Below, one piece after another: positions 1 to 5,891 of a DNA stretch of 7,319 nt. Every line of letters starts with the position of its first letter. The first letter of the stretch is position 1. Both the position numbers and the translations under genes were made by a program. This stretch comes from Burkholderiales bacterium (lineage in GTDB: Bacteria > Pseudomonadota > Gammaproteobacteria > Burkholderiales > Burkholderiaceae_C): NCBI GenBank assembly GCA_947450745.1, contig CANFYD010000180.1, forward strand, positions 1 through 7,319, in the 5' to 3' direction. The notes under the pieces are model-generated. The model did not search any database and had not been told where the DNA came from. It worked only from the letters and a program-made list of their open reading frames with translations.

Positions 1-17
1 CCCCCCCCCCCCCCCCC
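1..17. other. C17 homopolymer at window edge
   Basis: Seventeen consecutive C residues open the window and are followed directly by GGG. Nothing coding can be read from them. A pure C run of this length at the extreme end of a sequence is more likely a contig-end or read artefact than biology. A real slippage-prone tract cannot be excluded from the sequence alone. Confidence 0.6.
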
Positions 18-27
18 GGGCAGTCAC

Positions 28-81
28 GGGGTCAGGTCTTGCAATCAAACAAGCCATTGCACGAAAGCCAGACCTGACCCG
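28..81. repeat. REP-like palindromic element
   Basis: GGGTCAGGTCT (29-39) is matched by its exact reverse complement AGACCTGACCC (70-80), an 11-bp perfect stem. Nested directly inside is a second stem, TGCAAT (40-45) with ATTGCA (56-61), which leaves a 10-nt loop and an 8-nt bulge at 62-69. Bulged hairpins starting with GGGTCAGGTC resemble the REP sequences that are mobilised in trans by Y1/RAYT-type transposases. That family link is from memory and inferred. No transposase gene is visible here. The lack of a T-tract after the stem argues against an intrinsic terminator. Confidence 0.6.
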
Positions 82-412
82 CTAGCTTATTTGCCATGTC
101 CAAGAATTCTTCATCCCTGGCCAAGCGCAAGATTTGCCGTCAAACACCCAAGGTGGGAGCCGAGTGCGTGAATTGCGCACGCTCGGATGTGCGGGGGGTG
201 CTCAACTCCGGCGGTCGCAGCCAGGATCCGCATAAAATTGATAAATTCAGATGCGCCGACAGAAAAATGCTGACGAAAAGCTGCGGCCGTTGCTTGTATG
301 TCGCAGCCGGATGTCAGCTAAATGGCAGATTCCGCTGAGCTCATCTGCCCATGCCATCGGCTGTGACCGTGCGGTCGATTGAGCCTCAAATTTCTACCGG
401 GAACCAACAGGG
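82..412. other. Upstream region with no supported gene
   Basis: A plus-strand open frame at 96-338 could encode 80 residues with several cysteines, including a CVNC motif. It has no ribosome binding site before its ATG and I recognise no family, so I do not call it a gene. An AT-rich patch at 231-268 includes TAAAAT (233-238) and TTGATA (238-243). It could belong to a promoter for the gene at 413, but no -35/-10 pair has good spacing. The leader between 339 and 412 has no strong hairpin that I can see. Confidence 0.4.
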
Positions 413-1609
413 ATGAACGACACAGCAAAACAGCAACTCGCTTGGGCTTCGATGCCGATCGATGAAGATTCGGGGTACACCCAACAACGCGCGTATGCGG
501 GTGATGTGATTTACACCGAAGCCATGGCCAGCACTCACATGTATGTGATCAAGGAAGGTGAGGTCGACATCTACATGATCCGCGAGGAAAAGCGAGTGGT
601 GGTCAAGTCCTTGGGCAGGGGCCAGTGCTTTGGCATGACGCCGAGGCTGCTGAACTGCAAGCGCACGTCCAATGCAGCCGCCAGGACTTACTGCGAGCTG
701 TATCTGATTGAAAATGAAAAAATCGACGCAGACCTAAAGGCCACACCTAAGCTGATGCGTGGCATTTTGCGCACGCTGGCCGAACAGTCCAACTTGGCCG
801 GCGAGGTGATTGCAACCCGAGTCAACTATCAGCCCGATCTGCTGGTCTATGCACAGCTGCTTTATCTGCTGGGCATCGCGGATATCGGCAAGAAAAATGC
901 CGATGTGGTGGGGAATCAGTCGCACGCGGCACTGGCTAGCCCGGCGTTGAGTGACATCGTCAGCTCAGCTCGCACGCTGCTGGGCCACTCGGATGTGCGC
1001 ATACGCGGCATGATCGCCAAGCTGGTGATGTTGCATCTGGTGCGCATTGCCGACGAAAAAGGCAATGGCAAGCGAGTCATCTTCGCCCCGAAGGACATCG
1101 TCGCGCAGGTCCGCAAGGTCGCCAGCACGAACAAGGATATCGACAAGCTCGATTACGAATATGTCAACGTCGCCGAATTTGCCAGCTTGGTCGACGTGGA
1201 CCGGTCTTTGCTGCTCAAAAAGCTGGCGGGCAGCGAATTTGCCGAAGATATTTTCACGTTTCGCAAAAGCGAAATCATGCGGCTCTTGAACGATAAAGGG
1301 CGCAAGTTTTTTGTCGACCGCAAGATCAAGTCGCCTGAAGACTTCAGCGAAATCAGTGACATTGAATTTGCCGACCAGAAGTCGACTTTTGACGTGATCT
1401 CCCGTTGCGACACCTACGATCTTGCCAAACTGCTCAGCACGATCGATGAGGAAAGTGTGAAAAGCAAGATACTCGCCTGCCTGACACGGTCAAAGAGGGA
1501 AGAAGTCGAAAGCGATATCGCCACCATGAAGCCGGTTGACCCGATCGAGATCATGCAGCTTGGTAAAACCATCATCCTCGAAATCAAGAAAAAGATGACG
1601 GGCCGGTGA
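413..1609 (+). CDS. Cyclic-nucleotide-binding-like protein with FliG-C-like C-terminal domain
   Basis: The product is a 398-residue soluble protein with no signal peptide or membrane segment. Residues about 25-115 read as a Crp-type cNMP-binding beta roll, with a glycine-rich turn (LGRGQCFG, 67-74) and KRTSNAAA (83-90) in place of the phosphate-binding cassette. The arginine is kept (R84), but the usual glutamate after FG is Met75, so ligand binding is doubtful. Residues about 140-235 are helical and end in a possible winged segment (GNGKRVIFAP), roughly where Crp proteins carry their HTH. Residues 248-300 form a further helical block (EFASLVDVDRSLLLKKL) that I cannot assign. Residues about 325-395 match the FliG C-terminal pattern: a DLAKLLSTID segment, then LTRSKREEVESDIATMKPVD, then a helix, IMQLGKTIILEIKKKM. 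The ATG at 413 has CGGGAA nine bases upstream and a closer AGGG. The function is unknown. Possibilities are a signal-responsive regulator or a FliG-like adaptor. No flagellar gene is nearby. Base composition looks less GC-rich than the genes from 2219 onward. Confidence 0.85.
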   Translation: MNDTAKQQLAWASMPIDEDSGYTQQRAYAGDVIYTEAMASTHMYVIKEGEVDIYMIREEKRVVVKSLGRGQCFGMTPRLLNCKRTSNAAARTYCELYLIENEKIDADLKATPKLMRGILRTLAEQSNLAGEVIATRVNYQPDLLVYAQLLYLLGIADIGKKNADVVGNQSHAALASPALSDIVSSARTLLGHSDVRIRGMIAKLVMLHLVRIADEKGNGKRVIFAPKDIVAQVRKVASTNKDIDKLDYEYVNVAEFASLVDVDRSLLLKKLAGSEFAEDIFTFRKSEIMRLLNDKGRKFFVDRKIKSPEDFSEISDIEFADQKSTFDVISRCDTYDLAKLLSTIDEESVKSKILACLTRSKREEVESDIATMKPVDPIEIMQLGKTIILEIKKKMTGR

Positions 1610-1738
1610 TGCCGCAGCTCGCATTGCATGCAAGAGGGCAGTGCCAAGTCTTAAAGATGAACCCCTTTGCAAACCGTTTTTGGTCGTTTTGAAGCGTGGG
1701 GGCGCTTGATGGGTAGCGATGTTGGATGAGGGGATGGC

Positions 1739-1887
1739 CTGAGAGGCTGAGAACTTTTTACTGCGCGGCCGCCATGCGTCGTTGGCCGGGTACTCGGAAT
1801 CCTCACGCACCTTGAGTACGTTCCGGTTCCGGCGCCCCGTCCGTCTATCCTGTCGACCGCTCGCTACAAAAGTTCTCAGCCTCTGAG
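1739..1887. repeat. 149-bp element with long terminal inverted repeats
   Basis: AGAGGCTGAGAACTTTT (1742-1758) is the exact reverse complement of 1868-1884, a 17-bp perfect match. One mismatch (1741/1885) followed by two more pairs extends the arms to 1739 and 1887. The interior contains two smaller stems: CGGCC (1766-1770) with GGCCG (1784-1788), and GTACTC (1790-1795) with GAGTAC (1814-1819). The T-run sits inside the left arm rather than after the structure, which does not fit a plain intrinsic terminator. Possible identities are a MITE-like element, a dispersed Burkholderiales intergenic repeat, or a structured RNA. No target-site duplication is evident at its edges. Confidence 0.65.
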
Positions 1888-1920
1888 CGGGAGTTCACAG
1901 TCGGCGGATTGCGTGCTGCC

Positions 1921-1937
1921 GCTGCAACCGTTGCAGC
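1921..1937. repeat. 17-bp odd palindrome
   Basis: GCTGCAACCGTTGCAGC has two perfect 8-base arms around a single central C. It could be a protein-binding site or a short hairpin. No adjacent promoter or T-tract helps to decide, and its place between convergent genes makes an operator role unlikely. Confidence 0.45.
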
Positions 1938-2069
1938 CGCTTTACGGGCCATGCCGAGAAATACCGCAAGGCTGAGACTCAATTCAACCTATATCCGGCA
2001 GTTGAACGCGGCTGAGTAGGTTCAAGCATGGTGGCGTCACTTGCCGAACTTAACGCCTCGCCGGACCTT

Positions 2070-2089
2070 TGCGGTGTTGCGGTGTTGCG
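2070..2089. repeat. Short tandem repeat, TGCGGTGT unit
   Basis: Two exact copies of TGCGGTGT (2070-2077 and 2078-2085) are followed by a partial third copy (TGCG). Degenerate GT-rich sequence continues to about 2105. This is low-complexity intergenic DNA with no visible function. Confidence 0.5.
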
Positions 2090-2160
2090 TTGTGCTGTGT
2101 TGCTCGTCAAGCGCGGCCGAATGGGCGTGGTAGTGGTAATGGTCAGCAGATGCAAATAGC

Positions 2161-2176
2161 GCGGGTCGCGACCCGC
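2161..2176 (-). repeat. 16-bp perfect palindrome downstream of the molybdopterin subunit gene
   Basis: GCGGGTCGCGACCCGC is perfectly self-complementary and lies about 45 bases past the stop codon of the minus-strand gene ending at 2219. Read on the minus strand it could form a GCGGGT/ACCCGC hairpin, followed by GCTATTTGC. That T-run is too weak for a confident intrinsic terminator. A REP-like role is an alternative. Confidence 0.45.
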
Positions 2177-2218
2177 CCCACGAAATTGGTGCCACAAAGA
2201 GCGCCGGCTTCTCTTCCT

Positions 2219-4417
2219 TCAAGCCTTCTTCAACAAGCCGCTGTCAATCGGCAGGCTGCGCAGGCGGACGCCGGTCAGGGCGAAGAGGGCGTTGGTGACG
2301 GCGGGTGCTATCGGCGGGGTGCCGGGCTCGCCGATGCCGCCGGGAGCGGCGGTGCTGGGCAGGATGTGGACTTCGACCTTGGGCATCTCGCTGAGGCGCA
2401 GGACGGGGTAGTCGTGGAAGTTGCCTTGCTCGACGCGGCCGTCTTTCAGGGTGATCTTGCCGTACAGCGCGGCGGACAAGCCGAAGCAGATGGCACCTTC
2501 GATCTGGCGTGCAATCGTCAGCGGGTTGACGGTCATGCCGCAGTCCACCGCCGCCACCACGCGGTGCACCTTGGGCGTGCCGTCCGGGCTCACCGAGACT
2601 TCGGCCACTTGGGCGACATAACTGCCAAAGCTTTCGGCCACCGCGATGCCGCGTTTGACGCCGTCTGGCAAGGGCTGGCCCCAACCGGCCTTGGCCGCTG
2701 CGGCTTCCAGCACGGCGCGGTGGCGCGGCTTTTTGCTCAGCAGGGCCAGGCGGAACTGCAGCGGGTCGGCCTTGGCGGCAGCGGCCATTTCGTCGATGAA
2801 GCTTTCGATGAAAAACGCGTTTTGCGAATGTCCGACCGAGCGCCAGAACCAGACCTGCGGGCCCGGCTCGGCGCGGCCGTAGGCAATGCGCTGATGGGCG
2901 ATGTCGTAGGGGTGGTCGGCCAAGCCTTCAACCGCCATCGCGTCGACGCCGGATTCCGGCAGCTTCATGAAGCCAGAAGCTGCCATGATGGACGGCGAGG
3001 CCACGTCGGCGCGCAGCAGGCTCGCTTGGCCCTTGGCGTCCAGCGCACCTTCGAAGCGCACCAGCGACGCGGGGCGGTAATAGCCGGCCGCTATGTCGTC
3101 TTCGCGGGTGTAGATCAGCTTGACCGGGGTGCCGCTGAGCTTGGACAGCAGCGTCGCGTCGACGATGAAATCAGGCGCAAAGCGGCGCCCGAAACCGCCG
3201 CCCAGCAGCATGGTGTTGATCTTGATGCGGGTCTGCGTGACGCCGGACACCTGGGCCAGAATGCCTTGCGCCGGCCCCTGGCTCTGGGTGCCGGCCCAGA
3301 TCGTCACCTCGTCATGGCGCACCCAGGCCAGGCAGTTCAGCGGCTCCATGCAGGCGTGCGCCAAGTAGGGCACTTCGTAGCTGGCGCTCAACTTCAGGGC
3401 GGCGGCGCTGCTGGCCTCGGCCAAGTTGCCGGTTTCCAGCGCCACGGCTCCGGCGCGGCTGGCGGTCTCGCCCAGCAGGGCGGACACCCGGGCGCTGGAA
3501 AGCTCGGCTTGCGCGCCCATCTCCCACTGCACGGCCAAGGCATCGCGGCCTTGTTTGGCGGCCCAGTAGCCATCGGCCAACACGGCCACGCCGTGCGGGA
3601 TGGCGATGATTTTCTGCACGCCCTTGATGGCGCGGGCCTTGGACTCGTCCATCGACTTGACCTGCGCATCGGGGAAGGGCGCACGGGCCATCACGGCCAC
3701 CAGCATGCCGTCGATGTGCGCGTCGATGCCGAACTTGGCCGTGCCGTTGACCTTGGCGGGCGTGTCCAGGCGGGCGGTCGGCTTGCCCAGAATCTTGAAG
3801 TCTTTCGATGCCTTCAGCAGCGGCTTTTCGGGCAACGGCTGTTTGGCGGCCGCTTCAACCAGCGCGCCGTAGGCGATCTTCTTGCCGCCCGGCGCGATCA
3901 CATGGCTGAGCTCGGTGCGCAGTTGTCGGGCGTCGAGCTTCCAGCGCTCGGCGGCGGCGGCCACCAGCATTTCGCGGGCCGCTGCGCCGGCTTGGCGCAC
4001 CGGCGTCCAATGCGCCCGGATGGTGGTGCTGCCGCCGGTGGCCTGCATGCCGAACATCGGGTTGTTGTAGGCCGCATCGACGGGGGCCTGCTCGACGCTG
4101 ACCAGCTTCCAGTCGGCGTCCAGCTCTTCGGCCATCAGCATCGGGATGGCGGTCAACACGCCCTGGCCCATCTCGGCCGAGCCGCAAATGATGGTGATGC
4201 GGTTGTCCGGCGTGATGCGCAGCCAGGCATTCGGCGCGAAGGTGTTGCTGTTCTGGCCCGTTGCGGCTGCGGCCACGGCCTGCTTGGCCAGCAAACCGGT
4301 GCTCAGAGGCAGGGCAAAGCCGATCACCAGCGCGGAGCCGGCGCTGGACTTCAAGAACGTGCGGCGGGAGGTGGTGGCACCGTTGTTGGTGCTTGTCGGG
4401 TTGGAACGGGCGCTCAT
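2219..4417 (-). CDS. Molybdopterin-binding subunit of an IorB-type molybdenum hydroxylase (xanthine oxidase superfamily)
   Basis: The product has 732 residues, normal for the IorB-type single-chain molybdopterin subunit. This is the large catalytic subunit that hydroxylates or oxidises N-heterocycles or aldehydes using water-derived oxygen. A twin-arginine signal (SRRTFLK, 17-23) precedes a hydrophobic stretch and AVAAA near residue 50, predicting Tat export of the folded complex to the periplasm. Family motifs appear in order: EMGQGV (82-87), MEPLNC (357-362), GGGFGRR (406-412, cofactor contact), WRSVGHSQNAFFIESFIDE (525-543) and GGIGEPGTPP (693-702), which holds the expected catalytic glutamate E697. 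The gene starts one base after the stop of the [2Fe-2S] gene, with an AAAGGGG-type ribosome site inside that gene's end, so translational coupling is likely. The substrate cannot be deduced. Isoquinoline oxidoreductase and membrane aldehyde dehydrogenases share this architecture. No cytochrome c subunit or XdhC-like maturation gene follows within the window. Confidence 0.93.
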   Translation of the reverse strand: MSARSNPTSTNNGATTSRRTFLKSSAGSALVIGFALPLSTGLLAKQAVAAAATGQNSNTFAPNAWLRITPDNRITIICGSAEMGQGVLTAIPMLMAEELDADWKLVSVEQAPVDAAYNNPMFGMQATGGSTTIRAHWTPVRQAGAAAREMLVAAAAERWKLDARQLRTELSHVIAPGGKKIAYGALVEAAAKQPLPEKPLLKASKDFKILGKPTARLDTPAKVNGTAKFGIDAHIDGMLVAVMARAPFPDAQVKSMDESKARAIKGVQKIIAIPHGVAVLADGYWAAKQGRDALAVQWEMGAQAELSSARVSALLGETASRAGAVALETGNLAEASSAAALKLSASYEVPYLAHACMEPLNCLAWVRHDEVTIWAGTQSQGPAQGILAQVSGVTQTRIKINTMLLGGGFGRRFAPDFIVDATLLSKLSGTPVKLIYTREDDIAAGYYRPASLVRFEGALDAKGQASLLRADVASPSIMAASGFMKLPESGVDAMAVEGLADHPYDIAHQRIAYGRAEPGPQVWFWRSVGHSQNAFFIESFIDEMAAAAKADPLQFRLALLSKKPRHRAVLEAAAAKAGWGQPLPDGVKRGIAVAESFGSYVAQVAEVSVSPDGTPKVHRVVAAVDCGMTVNPLTIARQIEGAICFGLSAALYGKITLKDGRVEQGNFHDYPVLRLSEMPKVEVHILPSTAAPGGIGEPGTPPIAPAVTNALFALTGVRLRSLPIDSGLLKKA

Positions 4418-4418
4418 C

Positions 4419-4895
4419 TCAAGCCCCTTTCTTGGTCGGGGCCAGCGCCACGGCGGCGCTGTGAATCGCCTCGCGGACCTGGTTGTAGGTGCCGCAGCGG
4501 CAGATGTTGCCGCTCATCGCGCCGTCAATGTCGGCGTCGGTCGGCGACTTTTTACTCTCCAGCAGGGCGCAGGCGCTCATGATCTGGCCGCTTTGGCAGT
4601 AGCCGCATTGCGGCACGTCGATCTTGGTCCAAGCGGCTTGCACGGCGCGGCCGGTTTTGCTGGTGCTGATGCCTTCGATGGTGGTGATCTTTTTGCCCGC
4701 CGCCGCCGACAGCGGCGTGCTGCAAGAGCGCACCGCTTGGCCGTCCAGATGGACGGTGCAGGCACCGCACAGCGCCATGCCGCAGCCGAACTTGGTGCCG
4801 GTCAGTTGCAGGTCTTCACGCAGCGCCCACAGCAGGGGCATGGCGGGGTCGGCGTCGAGCGCAAGCGCCCGGCCGTTAACGGTGAGGTTGATCAT
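4419..4895 (-). CDS. [2Fe-2S] subunit of the IorA-type molybdenum hydroxylase
   Basis: The product has 158 residues, typical of the small iron-sulfur subunit that carries electrons away from the molybdopterin subunit. The N-terminal plant-ferredoxin-like domain has C38, C43, C46 and C58 as ligands (motif CGMALCGAC). The C-terminal helical domain has C97, C100, C132 and C134 (motifs CGYC and CRC) for the second cluster. All eight ligands are present. I chose the ATG at 4895 because AAGGA lies seven bases upstream and the protein then begins with the family-typical MINLTVNG. An upstream in-frame ATG at 4961 would add 22 unconserved residues across a hairpin. There is no signal peptide, so the subunit is presumably exported together with its Tat-tagged partner, as in known IorAB-type enzymes. 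Confidence 0.93.
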   Translation of the reverse strand: MINLTVNGRALALDADPAMPLLWALREDLQLTGTKFGCGMALCGACTVHLDGQAVRSCSTPLSAAAGKKITTIEGISTSKTGRAVQAAWTKIDVPQCGYCQSGQIMSACALLESKKSPTDADIDGAMSGNICRCGTYNQVREAIHSAAVALAPTKKGA

Positions 4896-4917
4896 CGGGG
4901 TGTCCTTCAGAAAGCTT

Positions 4918-4941
4918 GCTGCCGTGGTGAATCGCGGCAGC
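4918..4941 (-). promoter_or_regulatory. Leader hairpin before the [2Fe-2S] gene
   Basis: GCTGCCG (4918-4924) and CGGCAGC (4935-4941) form a perfect 7-bp inverted repeat with a 10-nt loop. It lies just upstream of the AAGGA ribosome site (4903-4907) of the minus-strand gene starting at 4895. It could be an operator or an mRNA structure affecting translation or stability. There is no T-tract, so it is not a canonical terminator between the TetR gene and this gene. Confidence 0.5.
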
Positions 4942-5003
4942 GTACCCTTTTTCAGTGGCATTTCTGAAGCGGTTGGGCGTCTGGCGTTCGTCCAGCGGCT
5001 GGT

Positions 5004-5723
5004 TCAGCTCCTGTTCAACGCTGCCTCAAGGTCAGCACGCAACTGCCGCAGGCCGAGCAATTCTTGTTGCGGGGCTTGCAAGGCGGGCCACAGCAGGGCG
5101 ACCAAGTCGCGGGCGCTGACGTCGATGTCGATCTGGCGGTTGGCGATGATGACCTCCCACAACATATGTTCCATCGGCCCGAACACCAGCGAGCGCAGCA
5201 GGCGCAGCGGAATGTCGGCGCGTACCTCGCCGCTGGCCTGGCCGCGCGCCAGCAACTCCATCAGCGGGGCGGTGTAGCGGCGCTGCAGTTCCACAAAAGC
5301 GTCGCCGAACTCCTGCCCCTTGGTGCGGCCCTCCGACAGCACCAGCGCGCACAGCCCGGTGCCCTGGATCAGGAACAGGCGCAAATGGGTGTGGACGACG
5401 AACTCCAGCTGTTCGCGCACCGAGGCCTCGCGCGGCAGGCCTTGCTCGATGGCGGCAATGATTTCGTCATACCAATCGCCAATGACGCGCATGCAGAGCT
5501 CGCGCTTGCTGTGGAAATAGGTGAACACCGTGGCCTCGGAGATGCCCAGGCGCTGGGCGATCTCGGTCGTGGTGGCACGCTCGTAGCCGCGTTCGGCAAA
5601 CACCTCGCGGCCGGCCCGCAGGATGTCCCGCACGCGTTGCAGCGTTTTGGCGCTGGCCGGGGCGCGCCGCTGCGGCGGGCTGGCGGGCTGGACTGGGGCT
5701 TGAAGTTTCGAGGGGCTGTTCAC
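5004..5723 (-). CDS. TetR/AcrR-family transcriptional regulator
   Basis: With the GTG start at 5723 the product has 239 residues, close to the usual TetR length. Residues about 31-77 form the TetR DNA-binding domain, including AREVFAERGYERATTTEIA and the recognition region LGISEATVFTYFHSKREL (helix-turn-helix about 51-76). The remaining helical part would bind the ligand and dimerise. The frame stays open to a GTG at 5855, which would add 44 residues. That extension uses AT-rich codons unlike the rest and would overlap the repeats of the control region, so I prefer 5723, although neither start has a clear ribosome site. The gene is divergent from the methylcrotonyl-CoA carboxylase gene at 5892, the classic layout for a repressor of that operon. 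TetR regulators of leucine degradation in Betaproteobacteria have been called LiuQ, and this could be one. It also lies upstream of and parallel to the hydroxylase genes, with a 108-base gap, so it could control those instead or as well. Confidence 0.9.
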   Translation of the reverse strand: MNSPSKLQAPVQPASPPQRRAPASAKTLQRVRDILRAGREVFAERGYERATTTEIAQRLGISEATVFTYFHSKRELCMRVIGDWYDEIIAAIEQGLPREASVREQLEFVVHTHLRLFLIQGTGLCALVLSEGRTKGQEFGDAFVELQRRYTAPLMELLARGQASGEVRADIPLRLLRSLVFGPMEHMLWEVIIANRQIDIDVSARDLVALLWPALQAPQQELLGLRQLRADLEAALNRS

Positions 5724-5758
5724 GGGCCAATTTTGCGTAATTTTTGAGTAAAGCTCAA

Positions 5759-5846
5759 GTGAGGCTTGCAGAATATTTTCAGCTGGCCTATTCTCCACAC
5801 TCGTGCTGGGCAAGGCCTGGTTTTGTGAGCTTGCATAAAGAATATT
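5759..5846. repeat. Imperfect direct repeat pair, possible regulator sites
   Basis: GTGAGGCTTGCAGAATATT (5759-5777) recurs at 5825-5846 as GTGAGCTTGCA, then TAAA, then GAATATT. The second copy lacks one G and carries a 4-base insertion. Starts of the copies are 66 bases apart. They may be paired binding sites for the divergent TetR protein or a local duplication. The differing internal spacing argues against both being strict operators for the same dimer. Confidence 0.45.
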
Positions 5847-5847
5847 G

Positions 5848-5882
5848 AGCCGCACTCATCAATTTTTGAGCGCGGCTTTTTT
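5848..5882 (+). terminator. Terminator-like hairpin in the carboxylase leader
   Basis: AGCCGC (5848-5853) pairs with GCGGCT (5872-5877). After one A-C mismatch, CTCA (5855-5858) pairs with TGAG (5867-5870), leaving an 8-nt loop. The stem runs straight into six T residues (5877-5882), the form of a plus-strand intrinsic terminator. It ends ten bases before the carboxylase ATG and abuts its ribosome site. No plus-strand gene lies upstream that would need terminating, so it may be an attenuator. The same palindrome could instead act as an operator. Confidence 0.5.
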
Positions 5883-5891
5883 GGAGACAAG

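Larger units (their letters stand above)
1610..2218. other. Repeat-rich gap between convergent genes
   Basis: This 609-base gap separates the 3' ends of the genes at 413-1609 and 2219-4417, so it should contain terminators for both. No classical hairpin plus T-tract is seen for either. It holds a 10-bp palindrome TTGCATGCAA (1624-1633), a small AAGCG/CGCTT hairpin (1692-1707), and the elements listed separately below. A further region at 1983-2025 can fold in two mutually exclusive ways: TTCAAC (1983-1988) with GTTGAA (2001-2006), or AACCTA (1986-1991) with TAGGTT (2017-2022). Short open frames here lack ribosome binding sites and recognisable products. Confidence 0.6.
5724..5891. promoter_or_regulatory. 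AT-rich divergent control region
   Basis: This segment between the TetR and carboxylase starts is clearly richer in A and T than its flanks. It contains TTGAG-N5-CTCAA (5744-5758), a candidate operator palindrome. It also has two copies of the 10-mer AATTTTTGAG (5739-5748 and 5861-5870), the imperfect direct repeat listed next, and a hairpin close to the carboxylase ribosome site. On the minus strand TTGAGC (5758-5753) and CAAAAT are spaced 17 bases apart and could be a weak sigma-70 promoter for the TetR gene. I see no convincing promoter for the plus strand. Confidence 0.6.

Noticed and set aside
96..338. 80-residue plus-strand open frame with CVNC motif
   Set aside because: There is no ribosome binding site and no recognised family, and the arginine- and cysteine-rich composition is typical of translated non-coding DNA. 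A small real gene is possible but unsupported.
1490..1810. Minus-strand open frames of 77-106 codons at the 3' end of the CNBD-FliG gene
   Set aside because: They overlap the coding end and the inverted-repeat element and show no start signals or family features.
28..1887. Possible CRISPR array from the several palindromes
   Set aside because: The repeats differ in sequence and are not regularly spaced, and no cas gene is present.
2037..2222. Minus-strand short open frames downstream of the molybdopterin gene
   Set aside because: They run across tandem repeats and a palindrome, and they have no ribosome site or recognisable product.
2069..4582. Very long plus-strand open frame (837 codons) opposite the molybdopterin subunit
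   Set aside because: It is antisense to a gene with full family motifs. Its translation is a compositionally biased G/A/R/H/Q-rich sequence with no recognisable domain, as expected from GC codon bias on the other strand.
4146..4967. Plus-strand open frame of 273 codons over the hydroxylase gene junction
   Set aside because: It overlaps two well-supported minus-strand genes and has no ribosome site or family resemblance.
5064..5747. Plus-strand open frame of 227 codons opposite the TetR gene
   Set aside because: It is an antisense shadow of a gene with a clear TetR helix-turn-helix domain, and its composition is biased.
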